Part shown: piece by piece, positions 8,769-17,509 of the stretch | Layout: each line of letters starts with the position of its first letter | Numbering within the stretch: position 1 is the stretch's first letter | Assembly: GCA_040389965.1 (NCBI GenBank) | Contig: JAZJZF010000047.1 | Coordinates: forward strand, 1 to 64,000 | DNA: 64,000 nt | Source of the DNA: UBA4416 sp040389965 | GTDB taxonomy: Bacteria; Bacteroidota; Bacteroidia; B-17B0; Aurantibacillaceae | Direction of reading: 5' to 3' | Translations under genes and position numbers: made by a program | The notes under the pieces: model-generated | Databases searched by the model: none | What the model was told of the DNA's origin: nothing | What the model saw: the letters and a program-made list of their open reading frames with translations, nothing else

Positions 8769-8795
8769 TATGACAACCGAAAATGAACTTACCCC
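8769..8795 (-). promoter_or_regulatory. Candidate autoregulated ECF promoter of the sigma-factor operon
   Basis: On the minus strand GGGGTAA (8789-8795) and GTCATA (8769-8774) are separated by 14 bases. Both boxes and the spacer length match the site at 5178-5204. Outside the boxes both sites start with GCRTA, and both spacers end in GGTT or CGTT. Similarity extends across about 35 bases, while the flanks differ. Confidence 0.6.
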
Positions 8796-8881
8796 TATGC
8801 AAAAAATGATTTTTTTCGTTAAATGGTAGATTTACTTATTCTACGAGGCATTAAGGTGATATTTATGAGGCAAGGGTAAGT

Positions 8882-8918
8882 AAAAAAAAAGCCCATGCAG
8901 AATCCTGCACGGGCTTTT
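8882..8918 (-). terminator. Rho-independent terminator of the beta-propeller gene
   Basis: GCCCATGCAG (8891-8900) pairs with CTGCACGGGC (8905-8914), a 10-base stem with one wobble and a 4-base loop. Read on the minus strand it ends in a run of nine T. It lies 20 bases after the stop of the gene at 8935. Confidence 0.8.
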
Positions 8919-8934
8919 GCAAAGAAAAATAGTT

Positions 8935-10560
8935 TTATTCTACAACCAATTTTTTACTCAGGGTTTCTTTTGCGCCTTGTATCGTTAGCACATAAACGCC
9001 TTTAGCTAAATTTCCAAGGTCGATGGATTGTTCCTGTGTATTTAACACATCTTTCACCAAAACATCTCCTAGCATATTATAAAGCGTAATAGAGGCATGG
9101 TTAAAGCTTTCATCGCTAACAGAAAGTGTCACATAATTTTTTGCAGGATTAGGATACACATTTAAATGTGCGGCTTTGTTTTCTGTAGTTTGTATACCTG
9201 TTATACCTTGTGTACCAAATTTAAGCGTTACCACATCTACATTACTGCCACTACCGCTTCCTCTTGTTTCTGAAACCCCTGCCAGTATAACATTTCTGTT
9301 ATTGTCGGTTGCTATTTGGTAAGGCATATCACCACCACGAGTGTTTAACGCATTAGAGAAAGTAGTGTTCCATAAAATAATACCTGCAGGAGATAAAATC
9401 ATCGTACTCATGTCTTTTCCTATAGGGCCATCATAAGCTCCGGCAACATAAATATTCCCCATTGTGTCCAAAACGAAGTCTTCAAAAGTATCGATACCCG
9501 AATTATTAAATGTAGTTGCCCATATAGAGGCTCCGGTTGCATTGTTAAGTTTAACGATTCCTAAATCGCTGAAATGTTGGTTTGAACTCACAAAAACATC
9601 AGTGCCCACAATCACGTTGTTTGCTTTATCGAGCATTACTTTTTTTACACTGTATCTGTTGAGGTCGTTCGCAGTATAAGAATTGGTCCATAACACATTT
9701 CCGCTTGGATCGTATTTTACAGTTATCCAGTCGTTCACAGCACCCGTTACATAAGAGTTACCTACTGCATCTGCTGCAATGCTATAACCTCTGTCATCAT
9801 CGCTGCTGGTGCCATGGGCCATTCTTTTTACCCATTGGTTTGTACCCGAACTGTTTAGCTTAAGAGTAATCATATCACGTGATACAGTACCATAACTTGA
9901 TCCTGTAACATAGATGTTATCACTGGCATCGCTGGCAATTCCCAATGCTCTGTCTTCGCCATTAACCGGAGCGTTATTGTAAGTATAACTCCATAACTGT
10001 GTACCGGCTGTTGAATATTTAACTACCGCAAGGTCGTCCCAGGTAGTACCCATTGTATTGGCATAGCCTGCCACAACAATATTCCCTGACTTGTCAAAGG
10101 TAGCACAGGTAATATAATCCGACAGACTTTGTCCGCCATCCCAGTATTTTGCCCAAAGCTGTGTGCCTGCATTATTGTATTTCAATACCATAAAATCCTT
10201 CCCGTTGGTAGTAGTGCCTCTGCCGTAACCGCATACGTAGGAGTTTCCGGCCTTGTCTATTAAAAGCGTAACGGCGTAGCTTCCGTTATAGGTGCTGTTA
10301 TTGTAATCATACAATTGCATCCATTGCTGCGTGCCCAATGTATTATATTTTACAAGCATGATCTTGCTCAAATTATTGATGGAATCATACATAGAAGCCG
10401 ATGTATAAATATTACCGATGCTATCAGTACCAGTGGATACCTCTCTCACATCATAGTTTTCGTAGTTGGAAGGTGTTGAATACCTTACCCATGCCGGTGT
10501 GTTTTGCGCCATGCAGTAAGCTCCGGCTGAAAGCAATAAGATTGTAAAAATGTTTTTCAT
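8935..10560 (-). CDS. Secreted beta-propeller (SBBP-repeat) protein with type IX sorting domain
   Basis: Extracellular protein of about 541 residues. The start at 10560 gives a clean signal peptide (MKNIFTILLLSAGAYCMAQ); the frame is open upstream to 10611 but that adds a non-signal leader. Residues about 30-440 hold repeats with GNIYVAG, GNSYVTG and NIYVTG words spaced about 45-55 residues, alternating with VKYNTAGTQLW-like strands, typical of SBBP/PQQ-like propellers. The last 75 residues are a type A sorting domain (LNVYPNPAKNYVTLSV ... KGVYVLTIQGAKETLSKKLVVE), which directs export by the type IX system and anchoring at the cell surface. A TACCTTTG box lies at 10622-10629 (minus strand). 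Ligand unknown. Confidence 0.85.
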   Translation of the reverse strand: MKNIFTILLLSAGAYCMAQNTPAWVRYSTPSNYENYDVREVSTGTDSIGNIYTSASMYDSINNLSKIMLVKYNTLGTQQWMQLYDYNNSTYNGSYAVTLLIDKAGNSYVCGYGRGTTTNGKDFMVLKYNNAGTQLWAKYWDGGQSLSDYITCATFDKSGNIVVAGYANTMGTTWDDLAVVKYSTAGTQLWSYTYNNAPVNGEDRALGIASDASDNIYVTGSSYGTVSRDMITLKLNSSGTNQWVKRMAHGTSSDDDRGYSIAADAVGNSYVTGAVNDWITVKYDPSGNVLWTNSYTANDLNRYSVKKVMLDKANNVIVGTDVFVSSNQHFSDLGIVKLNNATGASIWATTFNNSGIDTFEDFVLDTMGNIYVAGAYDGPIGKDMSTMILSPAGIILWNTTFSNALNTRGGDMPYQIATDNNRNVILAGVSETRGSGSGSNVDVVTLKFGTQGITGIQTTENKAAHLNVYPNPAKNYVTLSVSDESFNHASITLYNMLGDVLVKDVLNTQEQSIDLGNLAKGVYVLTIQGAKETLSKKLVVE

Positions 10561-10652
10561 ACCTGTTATGTTTAAAATGATCTGTTTTATTGATTTGTAC
10601 ATGTAACCCATATATCTGCAACAAAGGTATTTAGAGCTTGCCTTTGTATATA

Positions 10653-10668
10653 TCCCCCAAAAGGGGGA
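10653..10668. promoter_or_regulatory. Short inverted repeat between divergent genes
   Basis: TCCCCC-AAAA-GGGGGA is a perfect 6-base stem between the divergently transcribed propeller gene and the histidine-kinase gene. It lies about 100 bases from each start codon. It is unusually G+C-rich for this spacer and could be a regulator site, but its role is unknown. Confidence 0.35.
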
Positions 10669-10769
10669 ATTTGAAGGAAGAAATTATTCTCCATTTTTGT
10701 GTAGATAAATAGTGTGGTTGGTTCTGCAATAAATTATATTTACATATACCTTTTCTTATTCATGAAATT

Positions 10770-12743
10770 ATGAAACGCTTGGTCTTTTTTGTGATAATTG
10801 CGCTGCGTGTAATTACCTGTTACGGGCAGCTTCCAAATACAGAAGGACGAAAAGGAATTGTTACCATTATATCGGGCATGAAAGAAGACACCAACAAAGT
10901 GTTGGCCTTAATGAAATACGGTTGGTGGTGGGAAACGTATAATATGGACAGTGCTGCGGCCTGTTACATAAAAATGCATAAGCTCTCTCAAAAGCTCGAT
11001 TACCTTAATGGCGATTTAAAATATTATGCTAACTATACGTATATCTTAAATCAACAGGGCAAATATGCAAAAAGCCTGCAGCTAAATCTGGAAAGCCTTG
11101 CGCTTGCTAAAAGGAAAGGTAACAAAGAGCAGATAGCCATATGCCTTTTTAATACAGGTTCGAGTTATAATAACATGGCGAAATACGATGAGGCCATAAA
11201 CTGTTATTTGCAGGCGGTAAAAGTATTTGAAGAATTAAATCAGAATAAGAGCTTGGCTGTGGCCTATGATAATATAGGAGGCGTGTTCTCAAATATAGGG
11301 CAATATCAAAAAGGATTAACCTACCATTTAAAGGCTATTGAAAAAGCAAGGCTGGCCGGAGATAGCATGGAAATAGCAACCGCTTTGCTAAACACAGGCT
11401 CTCAGCTTAACAAAATGCAGCAACTGAAAGAGGCTGAAAAATACATTAACATGGCGCTTGATATGGCCACTACAGTTAAAAATACCTATCTGCAAATAAA
11501 TGCAAATTTAACCCTGGCCGAAATATTTGTGAAGCAGCATAAAGCCGATAAATCTATTGCCTATGCACTGCAGAGTCTTGAGAGTGCTACTGCCATTGAT
11601 TCAAAATACAGTCAGATGGAAGCATTAAAAATACTAACGCGCTGTTACTATTTAAAAAAAGATTTTCCGGCAACTATTGAATATGGAGAGCGTACCGTTG
11701 CCTTCGCAAAAAAAAACGAAATTACGGCAGGCCTGCAGATAACGTATAAGATTTTATCTTCTGCCTATGCAGGTACGCAAAATTATAAGGCCGGTTATGA
11801 TAATCTGGTTATCTCAAAAAACCTGGAAGACTCTGTCAACGCGAAAGAGATCACTAAAGAAATTGAACAATTGGAAATTGATTACCAGACTACCAAAAAA
11901 GAAAAACAAATTCTTGAGCTCGAGCAGGTAAAAAAACAACAGCGATTGCTTATATGGGGCTTGGTAACAGGTATTTCGGTTATTTTAATGATCAGTTTTC
12001 TGGTGTATAAAAACTACAGACAAAAAAGAAAATTAATGTTGGTAGATGCTACAATACAACAACAAAAAATAAGTGAATTGGAAACAGAAAAACAATTACT
12101 GGCCACACGGTCTGTTTTACAGGGGCAGGAAGAAGAGCGGGCGCGTTTGGCAAAAGACCTGCATGATGGATTGGGGAGTATTTTATCGGGAGCAAAATAT
12201 TCTTTCAGTCATGTAAAAAGTAATTTAACCATTTCGGCAGAACAGGGCATTGCCTTTGACCGCAGCATTGCTTTACTCGATACATCTATAAAAGAATTAA
12301 GACGGGTGGCACATAACATGATGCCCGAAGCCTTGGTCAGATTTGGCTTGGATACAGCTTTAAAAGATTTTTGCGATAGTATTGGCCAGGGCCTGGCGCC
12401 CGAAGTAACGTACCAATCGTTTGAATTGAATGATGATACTATTCCGCAAAGTAAAACCTCGGCTATTTACAGAATTATACAAGAGCTCGTTAATAATGTA
12501 CTGAAACATGCTCAGGCAAAAACAGTTATTGTGCAGCTTATTAAAAAAGAAGATACCTTAAGTATAACCATTGAAGACGATGGGCAAGGCTTTGATACAG
12601 CAATTTTAAAAAGCACGTCGGGCATAGGGTATCTTAATTTAAAGAAAAGAGTTGCTTACATGAACGGCGAAATGGATGTGCAATCAGCTCCGGGGAAAGG
12701 TACTTCTATAACTATTGACATACCAAATATAACACATGATTAA
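10770..12743 (+). CDS. TPR-containing sensor histidine kinase (HisKA_3 / NarL type)
   Basis: Membrane sensor kinase of 657 residues. A signal peptide (residues 1-20, ending TCYGQ) places the TPR domain, about residues 60-360, in the periplasm. A transmembrane helix lies at about 392-413 (LLIWGLVTGISVILMISFLV), then a coiled coil, then the HisKA_3 dimerisation domain with the phosphorylated His465 in LAKDLHDGLGSI. The ATPase domain has the N-box NNVLKHAQA (about 574) and the G-box EDDGQGFD. The partner response regulator overlaps the end of this gene by 8 bases. The stimulus is not known; TPRs suggest a protein or peptide partner in the periplasm. Confidence 0.9.
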   Translation: MKRLVFFVIIALRVITCYGQLPNTEGRKGIVTIISGMKEDTNKVLALMKYGWWWETYNMDSAAACYIKMHKLSQKLDYLNGDLKYYANYTYILNQQGKYAKSLQLNLESLALAKRKGNKEQIAICLFNTGSSYNNMAKYDEAINCYLQAVKVFEELNQNKSLAVAYDNIGGVFSNIGQYQKGLTYHLKAIEKARLAGDSMEIATALLNTGSQLNKMQQLKEAEKYINMALDMATTVKNTYLQINANLTLAEIFVKQHKADKSIAYALQSLESATAIDSKYSQMEALKILTRCYYLKKDFPATIEYGERTVAFAKKNEITAGLQITYKILSSAYAGTQNYKAGYDNLVISKNLEDSVNAKEITKEIEQLEIDYQTTKKEKQILELEQVKKQQRLLIWGLVTGISVILMISFLVYKNYRQKRKLMLVDATIQQQKISELETEKQLLATRSVLQGQEEERARLAKDLHDGLGSILSGAKYSFSHVKSNLTISAEQGIAFDRSIALLDTSIKELRRVAHNMMPEALVRFGLDTALKDFCDSIGQGLAPEVTYQSFELNDDTIPQSKTSAIYRIIQELVNNVLKHAQAKTVIVQLIKKEDTLSITIEDDGQGFDTAILKSTSGIGYLNLKKRVAYMNGEMDVQSAPGKGTSITIDIPNITHD

Positions 12744-13353
12744 AGTATTTATCATCGACGATCATCAGCTCATTATTGAGGGGATTCGCTCATTACTGGA
12801 AACAGAAAAAGACATAGAGTGGGTAGGAAGCGCGAAGTTACCTGACGAGCTAATGACTATCTTAAAAAAAGAACAGCCCGACGTATTATTAATGGATATA
12901 AGTCTTCCGCAAAAAAGCGGGCTGGATCTTTGCAAAGAAGTAAGACAAAAATATCCTGCGATACATATTATAGGTATTAGCACCTCTGAGCAACCCAGTA
13001 TTATTCGTAAAATGATAGAGAATGGAGCTTCGGGTTATTTATTAAAAGATGCTTCCAAAAAAGAAATTATTGAAGCGCTGCATACTGTCGTTAGCGGAAA
13101 AACCTACGTTAGTTTTTCGGTAGCACAAGCTTTAAAAAACAAAACACCTGATGAGTCTTTACCGGTTTTAACCCGCAGAGAGAAAGAAGTGCTCGATCTG
13201 ATAGCAGAGGGTTTTACCAACCAGGAAATAGCCGATAAATTATTTTTGGATGTTACAACGATAAATTCGCACCGAAAAAACATGCTTACCAAGTACCACG
13301 TAAAAAACACGGCAGCGCTTGTAAAGCTGGCCCTGAGCCATAACTTAATATAA
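12736..13353 (+). CDS. NarL/FixJ-family response regulator
   Basis: DNA-binding response regulator of 205 residues. The receiver domain (1-120) has the acidic pair Asp8/Asp9, the phosphorylation site Asp54 (LLMDISLP), a Ser near 86 and Lys104 in LLKDASK. The LuxR-type helix-turn-helix covers about 142-200 (LTRREKEVLDLIAEGFTNQEIADKL). Its start overlaps the kinase gene by 8 bases, which makes the pair a translationally coupled two-component system. The targets are unknown; the C5/G5 hairpin at 10653-10668 upstream of the operon is a candidate site only by position. Confidence 0.92.
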   Translation: MIKVFIIDDHQLIIEGIRSLLETEKDIEWVGSAKLPDELMTILKKEQPDVLLMDISLPQKSGLDLCKEVRQKYPAIHIIGISTSEQPSIIRKMIENGASGYLLKDASKKEIIEALHTVVSGKTYVSFSVAQALKNKTPDESLPVLTRREKEVLDLIAEGFTNQEIADKLFLDVTTINSHRKNMLTKYHVKNTAALVKLALSHNLI

Positions 13354-13367
13354 TACGAGAGCATTTA

Positions 13368-13823
13368 CTATTTAAGGATCTCCCTAAGTTCAGTAATAAA
13401 GCCTGCCTGCCCCGGTATTATTTTTCCGAAGGCTTCTTTTAGAGTAAACCATTGCACTTTATCAATTTCGGGAAATACCTGCATTTTCCCTGATTTAGGA
13501 GGCCATTCCATTTCAAAGGTATTGCTGGTAAGTAGACCCACATCCATGTTTCCTTCCAATGCCCAGACATGTATGAGTTTTCCGCTTTTTTGTTTCAGCG
13601 ATGTTAAGGCAATAAATGCTCCATCAACAATCTGTCCTGTCTCTTCGGTAAATTCTCTTTTGGCTGTTAGCAAAAGATCTTCACCTTCATTGGGTTCTCC
13701 TTTTGGAATAGACCAGGCGGCTAGCTCTTTCTTAGCCCAGAAAGGTCCGCCGGGATGGGCAAGTAAAATTTCAGGTTCCTGTTCCTGTAATCTGTAAAGT
13801 AATATTCCGGCACTTTGTTTCAT
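13368..13823 (-). CDS. Nudix hydrolase
   Basis: Cytosolic phosphohydrolase of 151 residues. The Nudix box is complete, fitting G-x5-E-x7-REFTEETG from about residue 41. The GILLYR start and PKGEPNEGE context resemble diadenosine-polyphosphate or RNA-5-prime-type Nudix enzymes, but the substrate cannot be assigned. The conserved glutamates that bind the metal are all present. It is convergent with the response-regulator gene. The next gene upstream on the same strand ends 3 bases before its start, so the two may share a transcript. Confidence 0.88.
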   Translation of the reverse strand: MKQSAGILLYRLQEQEPEILLAHPGGPFWAKKELAAWSIPKGEPNEGEDLLLTAKREFTEETGQIVDGAFIALTSLKQKSGKLIHVWALEGNMDVGLLTSNTFEMEWPPKSGKMQVFPEIDKVQWFTLKEAFGKIIPGQAGFITELREILK

Positions 13824-13826
13824 TTT

Positions 13827-14987
13827 TTAATAATTGTTTGTTGCGCGTTGCCTGACCTTATATATGATTGCTACAATCATCATAACACCGGCAAAACACA
13901 TCATGATAGTGGCAGCTATTTCCTGGTAAGCCATTATAAAGGCAAGTATAATAAAGATAACCATCAACATTAAAGAAGAATTAATGATTTTAACACTTCT
14001 AAATTCCCTGTTAATGGTTTTAGTTCTTCGGCGTTCTTTCTCTTGTCTTTGTGCTTCACTTTCTCTTGGCCTGCTTTCTGCTTCTTTCGTCTGGCGTTCC
14101 CACTCTTCTGCTATACTTGCTGAGTTGTCCATTCCACGTGGGCTCGACGGAGGAGGAATATAACGAAGCTGATTATCCAGTTCCCGAATCATATCCTTAT
14201 AATAATATAATCTTCCGCGGATAAATGTATTGAGGTTATTGATCCGCATCACTTCATCAATTGTTTTGTAATAAAACTCCGGAGAGAGTTCGTAATAATC
14301 ATAGCAATACTTTATAAAATGAAACAAGGCTTCATTTACAGCGATGTTTAATTCTTCAAACTCCTTTGGAAGATCATTTAAAAAATCGGAAATATTTTTT
14401 TCGTAAATAAAGGCAACATCCGTTTTGAGCTTCACTTCAAAATCAAAAGTGCGGATTCTTTTGTCGTGATACGAGGATAAAAAATAGATCAGGTTTAAAA
14501 GATGTTTTCTTATAACTTCATAAAGTTGCATTTTCTGAAACGGCTCCAGGTATTTATTCAGCCGCGAATATTCTTTGTAAGCTATATAATCATTTGAAGA
14601 AAGATAGTGTTTGAACCGCTCGTTCAGGGCATCGCGCAACAGCTCCTGTAAACGACTGTAATCAGGATTTGTTTTCAGAGTATCAAAAAACATCACAAGG
14701 CTTTCCATCGAAGCCGGTTTTGTGGGTTCTTCAAAAAACAAAAGAATTTCTTTGTTATGAAATATGGCCCGGTGCAGGTACATAAACTGCTGACCTTTTA
14801 GGTCCTCAATAATTTTAAGGATATCGTCTTTCGAATGCTCAATGCCATTTATGGTCAAATACACATTCCCCGGCAGATTAAATTCTGCCATAAATTTTTT
14901 CTGTAACCTCAGAAGGTCGTAAGTATCTCCGGATTCATCTTCCGAAGTAAAATAGTTGACAATATGTAAAGGCGAGCGATACAACAA
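13827..14987 (-). CDS. Hypothetical membrane protein, 386 residues
   Basis: No family recognised. Residues 1-270 are helical and rich in aromatic and charged residues, with no signal peptide. Residues 275-325 are a polar, Pro then Arg/Glu-rich linker that may form a coiled coil (RQTKEAESRPRESEAQRQEK). Two transmembrane helices follow at about 333-352 and 355-373, with a short basic tail. The N-terminal part is therefore probably a cytoplasmic domain tethered to the inner membrane. It lies 3 bases upstream of the Nudix gene on the same strand. Confidence 0.6.
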   Translation of the reverse strand: MLYRSPLHIVNYFTSEDESGDTYDLLRLQKKFMAEFNLPGNVYLTINGIEHSKDDILKIIEDLKGQQFMYLHRAIFHNKEILLFFEEPTKPASMESLVMFFDTLKTNPDYSRLQELLRDALNERFKHYLSSNDYIAYKEYSRLNKYLEPFQKMQLYEVIRKHLLNLIYFLSSYHDKRIRTFDFEVKLKTDVAFIYEKNISDFLNDLPKEFEELNIAVNEALFHFIKYCYDYYELSPEFYYKTIDEVMRINNLNTFIRGRLYYYKDMIRELDNQLRYIPPPSSPRGMDNSASIAEEWERQTKEAESRPRESEAQRQEKERRRTKTINREFRSVKIINSSLMLMVIFIILAFIMAYQEIAATIMMCFAGVMMIVAIIYKVRQRATNNY

Positions 14988-15010
14988 TGAAGCAGATTAT
15001 AGTCAAAATT

Positions 15011-15043
15011 AAAAAATCCCGGCTGTAAGGCAGGGATTTTTTT
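15011..15043 (-). terminator. Terminator after the DUF2911 gene
   Basis: AAAAAATCCC (15011-15020) pairs with GGGATTTTTT (15033-15042) around a 12-base loop. The A and T runs on either side let it work in both directions. It lies 24 bases after the stop of the minus-strand gene at 15067. Confidence 0.7.
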
Positions 15044-15066
15044 AATAAAAGTAGTTTAAATATTAT

Positions 15067-15558
15067 TTAATAGAAACGCTTACGCCAAGAAACCTCATTA
15101 CCTAATACGGTATATTTTAATCTTTCGGCACTTGGCGAAATTTTTGCAGGTTTTACAGTTACTCTTAAAGCATCATCTTTTTCTTTATAGTCGTATGCTC
15201 CCCACTGGTTAGCTACTTTATTAAAAACAATAGTCCACTCTTTTTCTGTTGGAATAGCAAAGAAGCTGTATTTCCCGGCAGGTAATGCTTTTCCTTCTAC
15301 CATAATTGCTTTATCGGTAGTAAATGTAGTTGCCTGGTTAGCACCGGCTCTCCATACTTTTCCGTAAGGAACCAGGTCTCCCCAAATTTTACGGCCTTTT
15401 ACCGAAGGGCTTCCGTAATTTACAGTAATAGTTGCTTGCCCGATTTTACCGGTTACGCTATCGCGTGGGCTTTCAATAACTTTTTGTGCATTTGCTGTGA
15501 ATGAAAATAACAGCGATAAAATAAATAATAGGAAAGGGTTTGTAATTGCTTTTTTCAT
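15067..15558 (-). CDS. DUF2911 exported protein
   Basis: Exported protein of 163 residues with a signal peptide (residues 1-24, LLFSFTANAQ). The rest is a single DUF2911 domain with the family words VNYGSPSVKGRKIWGDLVPYG, WRAGANQATTFTT, LPAGKYSFFAIP and WTIVFNK. The domain is probably a beta-sandwich in the periplasm; its function is unknown. It stands alone between a membrane protein and a divergent two-component operon, with its own terminator. Confidence 0.9.
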   Translation of the reverse strand: MKKAITNPFLLFILSLLFSFTANAQKVIESPRDSVTGKIGQATITVNYGSPSVKGRKIWGDLVPYGKVWRAGANQATTFTTDKAIMVEGKALPAGKYSFFAIPTEKEWTIVFNKVANQWGAYDYKEKDDALRVTVKPAKISPSAERLKYTVLGNEVSWRKRFY

Positions 15559-15727
15559 GGTGTAGATTTTGGTTTAATTTAAAGGTAATTCTTTTTATAA
15601 CAGATAAACCCATTTCCAATCATTCTGCCGGATTATTTAACTTAAATTTACAATCCTATATGCCAATAACAGATAAACGCCATTCATCAGGTATTTATTT
15701 ACAAAGAATAAGCCCTATTTTTATATA

Positions 15728-16717
15728 ATGAATTTTTCGTATTTCAATTTCTGGATCAGGAACAGTATTCTTTACCTGTTTTTTTGCCTGCTGGGCCTGT
15801 TGATGGTATTGCTCGATAAAACCAATCCCATTCACTGGAAAGGCCAGGCTTTGGGGGTAATAGTGGATGGGGCCATCATTATTGGAATGGCTCATGTGCA
15901 GGTTATTATACACAACATATTATATAAAAAATACTTTGGCAAGCGTAACCTAAGGTATCTTACCGGAACGCTTATTTTAGCGATAAGCTATTTTCTGGTT
16001 AATTATTTTACCCGATTCAGATTTATGCAAAACGAAAGCCCGGTAACGATGGGCGTTTCTATTTTTTTAATATACCTGATAGGCTTAGGCTTTTATTATA
16101 TCCATAAAAATATCCTGGAAAGAAACCTGCTTTTTCAAAGCGAATTAATTGATAGAGACGAAGAGATCAGGCATTTAAAAGCGCAGCTTAACCCACACTT
16201 TTTATTTAACGCCTTAAATAACCTGTATGGCACGGCTCTTACAGATCCTGATGAAACACCCGATAAAATATTAGAGCTATCGGAATTATTAAGATACCAG
16301 ATAGAATCTTCCAAAAAAGAACATGTATCGCTGGAAGATGAGATAGGATTTATTAAAAAATATTTAAACTACGAGCAAAGCAGAAACCCCAAAACCAGAA
16401 TTGATTTCAAAACCGATATTCATTCGGGGCCTATAAGTTTGTCGCCGATGTTGTTTATGCCCTTTATTGAAAATGCCATTAAATACAGCAGTCATACAGA
16501 TAAGCCGTTCTTTTCATTATCTATCGAAACAGATAAAAAGAACCTGTTTTTTAAAATGAAAAACAATTTCAATGCTACCGGCAGAAAATTTTCAGGAACA
16601 AATACGGGGCTGTCCAATACAAAGAAAAGACTCGAACTCATGTATAAGAACAAACATCAGTTGTTGATTAATGAAGAAGATGAAATTTATAATGTGGACC
16701 TTAGCATAAAATTATAA
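15728..16717 (+). CDS. LytS/YehU-type sensor histidine kinase
   Basis: Inner-membrane sensor kinase of 329 residues. Four hydrophobic helices lie within residues 10-125 and leave little periplasmic sequence, so the signal is probably sensed in or at the membrane. The His_kinase domain follows with His157 in LKAQLNPHFLFNALNNL. The ATPase part has FIENAIKYSSH and the Gly-rich TNTGLSNTKKRLEL. The partner LytTR regulator starts 22 bases downstream. It is convergent with a fatty-acid desaturase gene just beyond the terminator; a functional link is possible but unproven. Confidence 0.9.
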   Translation: MNFSYFNFWIRNSILYLFFCLLGLLMVLLDKTNPIHWKGQALGVIVDGAIIIGMAHVQVIIHNILYKKYFGKRNLRYLTGTLILAISYFLVNYFTRFRFMQNESPVTMGVSIFLIYLIGLGFYYIHKNILERNLLFQSELIDRDEEIRHLKAQLNPHFLFNALNNLYGTALTDPDETPDKILELSELLRYQIESSKKEHVSLEDEIGFIKKYLNYEQSRNPKTRIDFKTDIHSGPISLSPMLFMPFIENAIKYSSHTDKPFFSLSIETDKKNLFFKMKNNFNATGRKFSGTNTGLSNTKKRLELMYKNKHQLLINEEDEIYNVDLSIKL

Positions 16718-16739
16718 ACCGCGCGTAACCATATATACA

Positions 16740-17420
16740 ATGAAATACAAATGCCTTATAGTAGATGATGAAGCTCCTGCACATAAAGTGCTGCACGCGC
16801 ACATTGCTAAAATAGATCAGTTGGAAATAGCAGGAGATGTGTATGACGGAAAAGAAGCGATTGATTTTATGCTAAAAACAAAAATAGACCTGCTTTTTTT
16901 GGATATAGAAATGCCGAAGCTTTCGGGGCTTGAATTGTTGCAGTGTTTGCCTTATAATGTGCCGGTTATACTTACAACAGCCTATAGCAATTTTGGTTTT
17001 GAAGCGTACCAGCATGACGTTGTGGACTATCTTTTAAAACCTATTTCTTACCCGCGGTTTTTAAAAGCCATTAATAAGTCTATGAAAATTATCGGGACAG
17101 GATCAACGGAAGAAATTAAATTTCCGGCTATTGAATTAAAGTACGATGGCATCCTAAAAGTGATTGATACCCGCAATATTTTGTTTATTGAGGCAGTAGG
17201 TAACTACATAAAAATACATTTCGAAAACGAGAAACCGATTTTGGTAACGCAAACCATGAAATACATTAGTTCCTTATTACCACCACACTACTTTACCCGG
17301 ATTCATAAATCATACATTGTAAAACGGGAAGCCATTGCAGAGATCATGAAAAATGAAATTACCCTGTCAAATAAAATAGTATTACCCATAGGCAGAAAGT
17401 ATTCGGTATTGCTGGAGTAA
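16740..17420 (+). CDS. LytTR-family response regulator
   Basis: Response regulator of 226 residues. The receiver domain (1-120) has Asp9/Asp10, the phosphorylation site Asp55 (LLFLDIEMPKLSGLE) and the Lys of YLLKPISY near 98. The LytTR DNA-binding domain covers about 135-224 with ILFIEAVGNYIKIHF and FTRIHKSYIV. Such regulators bind direct repeats rather than helix-turn-helix operators. It forms an operon with the LytS-type kinase and ends in a strong terminator. Confidence 0.92.
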   Translation: MKYKCLIVDDEAPAHKVLHAHIAKIDQLEIAGDVYDGKEAIDFMLKTKIDLLFLDIEMPKLSGLELLQCLPYNVPVILTTAYSNFGFEAYQHDVVDYLLKPISYPRFLKAINKSMKIIGTGSTEEIKFPAIELKYDGILKVIDTRNILFIEAVGNYIKIHFENEKPILVTQTMKYISSLLPPHYFTRIHKSYIVKREAIAEIMKNEITLSNKIVLPIGRKYSVLLE

Positions 17421-17448
17421 ACCGTATTGCGGGAGCATCTTAGATTAA

Positions 17449-17488
17449 AAAAGAAAGACACATAACTCTAAAGCTATGTGTCTTTTTT
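17449..17488. terminator. Bidirectional terminator between the LytTR gene and the desaturase gene
   Basis: AAAGACACATA (17454-17464) pairs perfectly with TATGTGTCTTT (17475-17485). The stem is followed by T on the plus strand and preceded by an A run that serves the minus strand. It separates two convergent genes. Confidence 0.85.
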
Positions 17489-17509
17489 ATTAGGGGATTC
17501 AGCAAATAA

